Positions 18,520 through 27,260 of a stretch of DNA of 33,256 nt are shown in pieces. This DNA comes from Polyangiaceae bacterium (GTDB lineage: Bacteria > Myxococcota_A > Polyangia > Polyangiales > Polyangiaceae): positions 1 to 33,256 of the forward strand of contig CANMZR010000004.1 of the NCBI GenBank assembly GCA_947502375.1, given 5' to 3'. Numbering within the stretch: position 1 is the stretch's first letter; every line of letters starts with the position of its first letter. Made by a program: the position numbers and the translations under genes. The notes beneath the pieces are model-generated. The model ran no database searches, was not told the origin of the DNA, and saw only the letters and a program-made list of their open reading frames with translations.

Positions 18520-19076
18520 TCGAGGCTCCGATCGCGGAGGATGACCCGATCGACGCCGTCCCGCTCGACGAGCAGAACTTTCACCTGCTCCTCGCGCCGG
18601 GTAACGACGCGCAGCCCGACAAAGTCCGCCTGGATCGGCAGCTCGCGATGGCCCCGGTCCACGAGTGCCGCAAGCTGCACGGCTCTCGGTCGCCCAAAAT
18701 CAACCAGCGCGTCGAGCGCCGCGCGCACCGTTCGGCCCGTGTAAAGAACGTCATCCACGAGCACGATGATCTTTCCGGGCAACGAAAATGGCAACTCGGT
18801 CGGGCCGACCTCGGGACGCGGCAACCCTTCGAAGACGTCATCCCGGTAGAGCGCAATGTCGATGGCCCCGAGCGGCACCGAGCTGCCACCCGCACGCATC
18901 ATGCGCTGAAGCCGCACCGCGAGTTCGAGACCGCCTGTGCGAATGCCCACGAGAGCGACGCCTTCGAGACTGCCGTTGCTGTCGGCAATGGCACGAGCGA
19001 GCCCGTCGAGTGCGGCCGCGATTCCGGCCGCGTTCAAGAGCTCGCGGGGCTCGGTCGGCGCAGGAGTTGATGGCAT
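18516..19076 (-). CDS. pyrR: bifunctional pyr operon regulator/uracil phosphoribosyltransferase-like
   Basis: [46 protein letters not shown]; 4-nt overlap with pyrB. Confidence 0.92.
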   Translation of the reverse strand: MPSTPAPTEPRELLNAAGIAAALDGLARAIADSNGSLEGVALVGIRTGGLELAVRLQRMMRAGGSSVPLGAIDIALYRDDVFEGLPRPEVGPTELPFSLPGKIIVLVDDVLYTGRTVRAALDALVDFGRPRAVQLAALVDRGHRELPIQADFVGLRVVTRREEQVKVLLVERDGVDRVILRDRSLE

Positions 19077-19199
19077 GACGTGCCGACCGGTAGCCTCACC
19101 CAACGTCGCCGTCAACGGGTGCCCCCGGGCTCGTTGGAGGCGTCGAAAGTCAATCGATGCTCGAGGCCTTGGCAAAGCGAACGAGTATGCTTGGGGCCG

Positions 19200-22100
19200 A
19201 TGGCCGTAGGGACTGCAGAGCCGCACGACGGGGCCGACGACCCACCCGCACCGTCATCGCGCGCTCCGCTCTCGAGCGACGCCCTTTTCAGGCCGGGCAC
19301 GATGATCGACCATTATCGAGTCACGCGCCTTTTAGGCCGGGGCGGCATGGGCGAGGTGTTCGCCGCACGTGACATGAAGCTCGGGCGCAAGGTCGCTCTG
19401 AAGTTCGTCGCACCTCACCAGTTTGAATCGGCGGCGACCCGCGAGCGATTCCTCATCGAGGCACGCCTGACAGCGCGCTTCAGCCATCCCAACATCGTTA
19501 CCATTTATGGAGTTGGCGAATATGCGGGCTTCCCCTACTTGGCGCTCGAGCACCTCGAAGGCCAGACCTTGGCCGACCGGCAGCGGGAGCGACAGCTCAG
19601 TCGAGGCGAGGCCATCCGCATCGGCCTCGCTGTCGCCGAAGCGCTCGAGGAGGCCCACCGAAACGGAGTGTTTCACCGCGATCTCAAGCCCGGCAACGTG
19701 CACCTCGGGCGGGACGGGCGCGTTCGCGTGCTCGACTTTGGGCTCGCTAAATCGACGGACGGAACGAAGGGCATCGCACCGAACACAGAGGCCGATAAGT
19801 GCGCGGTGGGTGAGGCTCGTCCAGCCGGGCCGCCAGACGACCTTGAAACGAAAACATTCGGAGTCGGGACCCCGGCTTACATGGCTCCCGAGCAATGGCT
19901 CGAAGACGCCAGCACGGCGCCACCGACATCTGGGCGTTTGGTGTCCTCCTTTTCAACGCGCTCACGGGACACCTCCCCTTTCGTGCGCTCAGCGCCGATG
20001 AACTCGCGCTCTTGGTCTGCGGCTCGGCCGCGGTTCCGAGGGTACGTGACCACGCCGACGTTTCGATGGCGCTGGACCAGCTGGTGGCCCAATGCCTGCA
20101 AAAGAACGCGGGCGACCGCCTTACGGCGAAGGCGCTCGTCGAACGGCTTCGCGGCATGATCGAAGGGCGCGGCGGCGCGCGCAGCGAAAGCGTAAGCCCA
20201 TTTCCAGGACTGCTGGCATTTACGCGCCAGGACGAACACCAGTTCTTCGGGCGTGACACGGAAATCGGGGCGTTCGTGGAGCGGATGCGTCACGTCTGCA
20301 TTTTGCCCGTGGTGGGGGCCTCCGGTTCGGGCAAAAGCTCCTTCGTCCAGGCGGGTGTGTTTCCGCGCCTCGTCGAGCAAGATCGCTGGACGATTCTGAC
20401 CTTTCGCACAGGCCGTGATCCCTTCCTGGCTCTGGCCGCTCGGCTGGTCGAAGGCGACGCAGATGCCAACACTTCCGAGCGCGCGCGCGGGGCGTTCGAC
20501 GCGCCAACCTGGTTGAAACAACCGGCGAACTCCGGAGTTCCGGCGCCCGGGGAAAACAGACCGAGCGAACCCATGCTGGATGTCGAGGCCACGCGCACAA
20601 GCCAATCCAAGGCAGTCGTCTCCGAGCCTTCGTTCCGCCACGCGACGGCCACGCGAAGTGGGACCCATCGCCGAGACGTGGCCGCCCTCGCGAAACGCTT
20701 ACGCGAAGACCAGGCGCTCCTGGCGTTCGAACTCCGCTCGCTCGCGGAAGCGAGAAATTCGAGGGTGCTCCTGTTCGTCGACCAACTGGAAGAGCTCTTC
20801 ACTCACAACCTCGACGACGGGACCACCCGCGCCTTCATCGAGATTTTGTGCGCCGCGACCGATGATGCCCTCGACCCCATTCGGGTGGTCTTTACGATCC
20901 GTGATGATTTCTTTGGACGCCTGGCGGTCTCGCCGCAAGTCGGCGCGGCCCTCGGAAGGGTGATGCTCATTCAACGCCCCGACGCACTCGCGCTCGAGCA
21001 GACGTTAACGGGCCCCATCGAGGCGCTCGGATACGCTTTTGAAGACCCCGAATTGCCCATCGAAATGGTCCAATCCGTCGAGGGTGAGCCTTCTTGTCTG
21101 TCGCTCTTGCAGTTCACGGCGAACCTCTTATGGGAGCGGCGCGACCAGGCATCGAAAAGGCTCACGCGGCGCGCCTACCAAGCCATCGGCGGCGTCGAGG
21201 GGGCGCTGGCGGGTCACGCCGACGGCGTGCTTCGCGGTCTGACGGCAACCGAGCTCGAGGCTGCCCGGAAACTGCTCTTGCGCCTCGTGAGTTCCGACCG
21301 AACGCGCAAAGTCGTAGCCAAAGATGAGGCGCTTGACGGACTTGGACCCGCTGCGAAACGCGTGCTCGACCTGTTCATCGAGGCACGCCTCATCGCCACG
21401 ACGAAGTTGCTCGACGCCAGCCTGACGGGGGTGATTGAGCTGGCACACGAGTGCTTGATCCGAAACTGGGGGACGCTGTGGGGCTGGGTGAACGAGTCGC
21501 ACGACGAAGTCGTTCTGATAACCCAGCTCGAGCAAGCCACACGCCTCTGGCACGAGCGGGGACGGCTCGAAGAACAATTGTGGCGGGGCGACGCCCTGCT
21601 CGAAGCGCGCCGCTTGCAACGGCGAGTGACTACGGAACTTCCGACACCGCTTCGCGAGTTTCTGAAAGCCAGCGAGTTTTTTCACGAGCGACAGCGCCGC
21701 AGAAAGCGCGGCGCTGTCGCCGCAGTGCTCGGCATCGCGGGCCTCATCGCCATCGGCGCGGTCCTCGCGGCGCTTTTGATTTCGGAAGAACGTGACCGGT
21801 CCGAGCAGCGTCGTGCGGAGGCATTGAGCGAGGCCGCCCGCGCCGCGCTGGCCCAGGGCAATGTCCTCGAAGCCCGCGCGAAGGTCCGAGAATCCCTTGA
21901 AGTCGAAGACAGCGTTTCGGGTCGAGTGCTCTGGCGGAAGCTTCAAAAAGTCGCGCTCGACTGGGATGTTTCTGTTGGAACACGCCTGAATTGCGTGGCG
22001 TTGGCACCCGACGGACGGACGGTCGCAACAGGCGGGAACGACGGCGTCATCCATTTATTCGACACCGTGACGCGCGCCCACCGAGCCCTGCGCGGCCACA

Positions 22101-24592
22101 CCGATCAGGTTTTTGGGGTGGACTATTCAGCCGACGGACGCTGGCTCGCTTCGGCCGGGCTCGATCGAACCGTACGAATTTGGAACACCACGACGGGTGA
22201 AGCCACCCACGTTCTAGGAGGGATGGCGGAAGCCACCCACACGGTGGCGTTTTCGCCCGACAGTCGGTTGGTCGCCGTTGGAACCTACGACGGCGAGCTC
22301 CGCCTATGGCGCATGAGCGATGCTCGTGAACTGCACGCTTGGAAAGGCCATGACGCTGCCGTGCGCGGACTCTCATTCAGTCCCGACGGCACCGAGTTCG
22401 CGTCCGGCGACGCGGCTGGCACCGTCCGATTCTGGAATACCGAAACGGCCACGGTTGTCGGGGAACTCCGAGGGAGCGAGGGCACCCTCAACGGAGTCGC
22501 CTTCAGCCCCGACGGAAAGACGCTCGCCATCGGAGGCAGCGACGGGGCGCTTCGACTGTTCGACGTCCAGGAGCGACGGGAAGCCGCCGTCTTACGCGGG
22601 CACCGTGGGGGGATCCATCGCACGCACTTTTCGCCCGACGGGAAGAGCCTCGCCAGTGCGGGCAACGATGGCCGCGTTCAGCTCTGGGACGTCGCCACAC
22701 ATACCGTCCGCGGCACCTATTTGACGAAGGGAGAAGCGAGCGAGGCCGTTTTTTCTAACGACGGTTCGCACCTGGCGGTGGCGAGCAGCGGCGAATTGCT
22801 GCAGCTCTTCCGTACCGACACGCCCGCGAGCGAAGCGCTCCGAAGTCACGAGTCCGCCGTCAACGTGGCCGTCCTGGCGCCAGACGGGCGTCGCATGGCC
22901 TCCGCCGACAACGACGGACGCGTGCTCGTTCGAGACACCAAGACCGGAAAGGTTTTGCTCCTCATCGAAGCCCACGGAGGCCCCGCGAGCGCCGTTGCGT
23001 TGCTGCCCGGGGGTGCCGGCCTTGTATCCGCCGGGGGCGATGGCGCCGTTCGACTGTGGAGCGCGGAAGGGGCGCTTGTACGGACGCTTTTTTTGCACCC
23101 GGTCGGCATCGCAGCGATGGAGGTTTCGGAGGACGGACGCACCATCGTCGCCGGAACTTACGACGGGGCGGTGTTCACGTTGGACCAGACCGGCACCAGC
23201 GTAAGGACGCTCGGACGTGGGTACGGACGCATCCGCGCGGTGGCCCTCTCTCGCGACGGCGCCCTCGTCTTCGCAGCAGGTCATGACGGAAACCTTCGTG
23301 TTTGGTCCAGCTCGGATGGGTCGCTCGTGCATGACATCCCCGTGGGTCATGGACGCACCTACGGCGTCGCCGTGCATCCAGCGGGTGGCGAGGTCACGGT
23401 TACGTCCGCCGACGGCAGCATTCAGCGCATCGAACTCGCCTCTGAAAAGGCGACCCTGTTAGCGACGGCGCCCACCCGCTGCTACGCCCCCGACTACGGA
23501 CCGCGTGGCGCCTGGATCGCCGTCCCGTGCGCTGACGGAAAGTTGCGGATCGTACCGCGCGAGCCTGGCCCGCTGCGCACGCTCGATCTCCACGAAAACG
23601 AGGCCAATTCGGCACGGGTCTCGGTCGATGGAGGCACCATCGTCACGGCGAGCGACGACGGGACCGTTCAGCTCGTCGATTCAGAGAGCCTCACGCCCCG
23701 GTGGCGGACAACGGCACTCGTACGATTGAGCACGGGCGAGGTGGCCACCCATTCTCAACGCGGCTGGACCACCAGCGACGGCCGTACGCTTCCGCCCCCG
23801 GCCACGGCGTACCAAAGCGCGGCCGAATCCGCCGTCGATAGCGCCATCTCTCCTGATTTTTCGCGCCTCTGTCTCGCCACCCAAAGCGGCGAATTCGAGC
23901 TCTACGATTTACGGAATGACCGGCTGGTCAGTCGGACCACGGCCTCGGTGCATGGACTCTTGGCGAGCCGCGAGAGTTGTCTGGCCGTCAACTCAGGTGG
24001 GCTACTCCGACTGGGGCCGAAAGGCGCACAGCCAATCCCGGTCCCCGGGGCGCGCGTCGTTGCCGAAACCGAGGACGGGCTGGTCGTGGCAACGAGCGAG
24101 CGGCTGCTGTTTCTCGACGTCGATGGCCACGAGCGAGGGCGCGCGGGCATCACGAGTCCGGTGAGCTCCCTCGCCGCACGCGGTGAATTTTTGTTGGTCG
24201 GTCATCGCGATGGCCACATCGAACGTCGGCGGCGCAACGGTGAACCCTTGCACGAATTCGAAGGCACGTTTGCGAGTCCGGTTGTAAGCCTCCTGGCGGG
24301 TCCCGCGGGGGTGTGGTTGGCAGGCTTCGCCAATGGTGAGCTCGGGCTCTGGTCAGGGGACGACCTGCGCCGACTCGATGCGGTTCGCTTGCACGGGGGC
24401 GTTGCGCAACTGCACCTGGTCGCTGGGGTCGTGCACGCTGCGACAGAGCGGGGAGACAGCTTTTCGATGGATTTAAGTGATCTCGAGCGGCCGCGCTGTG
24501 AGCTACTCAAGAACCTCCGGAAGGCGATCCCGATTGTCTGGCGCAACGGACATGCCGAGCTTAAGCCTTCGATGAAGGGGTCCTGCCGGTGA
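19200..24592 (+). CDS. Ser/Thr protein kinase - nSTAND1-like NTPase - WD40 repeat protein, interrupted by an apparent 1-nt frameshift near 19916
   Basis: GRGGMGEVF, VALKF, FHRDLKPGNVHL, VLDFGLAK, TPAYMAPEQW in one frame; TDIWAFGVLLFNALTGHLPF, then PFPGLLAFTRQDEHQFFGRDTEI...GASGSGKSSFVQAGVFPRL, TM, many WD40 repeats in the other. Confidence 0.88.
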
Positions 24593-25236
24593 GCCTTCTG
24601 GACTTTGAGGTGGTGCGCCTGAAGACGCCTCTGCTACCGCGCCTCGTGCCCGCGTTGACGTTCGACGCTTTCGGTTGGTGCGAGAGCGATTGGCTCGACT
24701 GGCGACGGGACGAGAGCTTCGAGGTCACTTCCGCGAGCACCGGTGAAAACCCTGCCGGCATGGCCTTCGTTTTTCTCCGCGAGTGCCCGTACCTGCCTCG
24801 TGAGCTGGCACGCTTGCACGTGGGTGCGCTCGCCAGACCGTCGGAGTGGGCGCTGGCGCCCTATGGTATCGACACGGCGACCGACGAACTCTACCGCTAC
24901 CTGGAGCGTCCCCGGGACGTCTTGTGTCTCGCTGCCAAGAACCTGGACGCCTTGGTCTGGGGCCTCCACGACTGGTGTCATTTTCACAACCACGGCCCTT
25001 TTGAATCGCCGGCGTGGACCGAAGCGCAATGCGACGCGAGCGCCCTCGTGTGGCTATGGCTGAACCGGGCCCTCTTGAACGTCGGAGAGCCGGTCTGGAA
25101 CGAACGCTGTCGGCAATTTCTCGAGGTGGCGCGGGAGCGGTTTGTCCGCGAAGGGCTCACTCTCGACGAGTCTCTCTACGACCCCGAGCGCCTACGGTCC
25201 CTCTCTCGCACCCTCGAGCAGCCGCCGTTATTCTAG
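24589..25236 (+). CDS. uncharacterised protein with His-rich motif
   Basis: GTG start overlapping the upstream stop (GTGA); 215 aa; LVWGLHDWCHFHNHGPFE. Confidence 0.8.
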   Translation: MSLLDFEVVRLKTPLLPRLVPALTFDAFGWCESDWLDWRRDESFEVTSASTGENPAGMAFVFLRECPYLPRELARLHVGALARPSEWALAPYGIDTATDELYRYLERPRDVLCLAAKNLDALVWGLHDWCHFHNHGPFESPAWTEAQCDASALVWLWLNRALLNVGEPVWNERCRQFLEVARERFVREGLTLDESLYDPERLRSLSRTLEQPPLF

Positions 25237-27153
25237 GTAGGTGTAGGAGGCGAGTCCGTCACGGTACCGTTGCATCAGGTGGCGCGACTCGTCGAGCGTC
25301 ATCTTCCCGCCGCGCACGGCCGTCTCCACGTTCGCCCGAACGCGCTTGATGAGCTCCTCGGGCGAGTAATCGACGTAGCGGAGCACATCGGTGACGGTGT
25401 CGCCCGCGACGACCTCGTCCACTTCGTAATAGCCCTGTCCCGAGATCACGACGTGAACCATGTTCGTGTTTCCGAAGAGGTTGTGCATGTCGCCCAAGAT
25501 CTCCTGGTACGCACCCGTGAGCATGATGCCCACGTAGTAGGGCTCGTCATTCAGCGTGTGCAGCTCCAACGTCGTTTTCACGTCGCGCTGATCGATGAAC
25601 TTATCGATGGCGCCGTCCGAGTCGCAGGTGATGTCCGCGAGGATCCCGCGGCGCGTCGGCGGCTCGTTCAGGCGGTGGATCGGCATGATGGGAAAAAGCT
25701 GATCGACCGCCCAGGAATCCGGCAGTGACTGGAACATCGAGAAGTTACAAAAGTACGTATCACTGAGCATTTTCTCGAGCGGCTGCAGATCTTCGGGCAT
25801 GTTCGAGAGGGTCGCTGCGACCTGCGCAATGCGATAACATGTGCACCAGAAAAGCTTCTCGGCCCGCGCACGCTCCTCGAGTGAAAGATGGCCGAGATTG
25901 AAAAGCTGCAGCGCTTGGTCCTTGTACTCCAGCGCATCGTGGTAGCACTCGCGGACGTTCTTTCGAGTCACGGTCGAGTAGCCTTCCCAGAGCTTACCGA
26001 GGAGTTCGTGCTCCTCCTCACCTGGCTTCTCAGGCGTATCCGCTCCCGCCGACGCCGAGACGCCGATGACGTTGACGATGAGCACCGAATGGTGAGCCAC
26101 CACGGCCCGCCCCGACTCCGTGACCAGGTGCGGATGCGGTAGATCGTAGGCGTCGCACGCCTCCTGGATCGCCGAGACCACGTCGTTCGCGTACTCCTCG
26201 ATCGTGTAATTCATCGACGAATCAAAGTTGGTCTGCGAACCGTCGTAGTCCACCGCGAGGCCGCCACCGCAATCGAAGAGATCAAGCCGTTTGCAGCCGA
26301 GCCGCACGAGCTCGGAGAACATGCGCGAGGTTTCCTGAAGCGCACCCTTGATGGCGCGGATCGAGGTGATCTGAGAGCCCGCGTGAAAGTGCAAGAGGCG
26401 AACGCAGTCGAGCATGCCCCAGCTCTCGAACTTCTCGACGGCATCGAGGATTTGAGCCGCGGAGAGACCGAACTTTGCGTGGTCCCCACCGGACTCGCTC
26501 CATTTGCCGGCACCCCGCGCCGAGAGGCGCATGCGAATGCCGATCGACGGGCGCACACCAAGCCGGTCGGAGACGCGCTTTATCACCTCGAGCTCACTTG
26601 GTTTTTCGACGACGATGACCACCGTGCGGTCGAGCTTGGAGGTGAGCAGCGCCGCCTCGATGTAGGCGTCGTCTTTGTAACCGTTGCAGATGATCAAAGC
26701 TTCCGGATCATCGAGCATCGCCATGACGGCCAAGAGCTCGGGTTTGCTCCCCGCCTCCAGACCGTAGTGAAAACGGCGGCCGAAGCGCATGATCTCTTCG
26801 ACGACCTTGCGGCTCTGGTTGACCTTGATTGGATAGACCCCCCGGTATTGGCCGCGGTAGCCGTATTCTTGAATGGCTTTATGAAAAGCTTCGTTCAAGA
26901 GAACGATTCGTGACTCCAGCAAATCGCTGAAGCGGATCAGCAACGGGGCTTCGATGCCACGGCGCGTGAGATCGTCGACGAGCACCTTCAGGTCAATCGA
27001 CCCGCGCTCGTGAGAGACCGTCACGTTCCCCGCCTCGTTCACCGAAAAATAGTCTCGACCCCATTGCTCGACGTCGTACGTCTCAATGGCATCCTTGACC
27101 GTCCAGCGGTGCAACGGATCGACTGCGGGGTTCGTGGTGACAGTTCTAGACAT
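25228..27153 (-). CDS. speA: biosynthetic arginine decarboxylase
   Basis: YPIKVNQSRKVVEEIMRFG (PLP lysine), GLEAGSKPELLAVMAML, LHFHAGSQITSIRAIKGA, LFDCGGGLAVDYDGS, VTESGRAVVAHHSVLI. Confidence 0.96.
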   Translation of the reverse strand: MSRTVTTNPAVDPLHRWTVKDAIETYDVEQWGRDYFSVNEAGNVTVSHERGSIDLKVLVDDLTRRGIEAPLLIRFSDLLESRIVLLNEAFHKAIQEYGYRGQYRGVYPIKVNQSRKVVEEIMRFGRRFHYGLEAGSKPELLAVMAMLDDPEALIICNGYKDDAYIEAALLTSKLDRTVVIVVEKPSELEVIKRVSDRLGVRPSIGIRMRLSARGAGKWSESGGDHAKFGLSAAQILDAVEKFESWGMLDCVRLLHFHAGSQITSIRAIKGALQETSRMFSELVRLGCKRLDLFDCGGGLAVDYDGSQTNFDSSMNYTIEEYANDVVSAIQEACDAYDLPHPHLVTESGRAVVAHHSVLIVNVIGVSASAGADTPEKPGEEEHELLGKLWEGYSTVTRKNVRECYHDALEYKDQALQLFNLGHLSLEERARAEKLFWCTCYRIAQVAATLSNMPEDLQPLEKMLSDTYFCNFSMFQSLPDSWAVDQLFPIMPIHRLNEPPTRRGILADITCDSDGAIDKFIDQRDVKTTLELHTLNDEPYYVGIMLTGAYQEILGDMHNLFGNTNMVHVVISGQGYYEVDEVVAGDTVTDVLRYVDYSPEELIKRVRANVETAVRGGKMTLDESRHLMQRYRDGLASYTYLE

Positions 27154-27260
27154 GTTCTCTCCGGCACCTATTCATGCAGCGGCGCGCGGTCGCAAGCTCG
27201 ATCGACGGGCACGCTTGAAAATTCACGGCCCGGCTGCGGCAAGGAGGTAAAGTCGAGGCT

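Noticed and set aside
19880-19930. Programmed -1 frameshift site in the kinase gene
   Set aside because: No slippery heptamer or obvious stimulatory structure identified; a single-G deletion is simpler.
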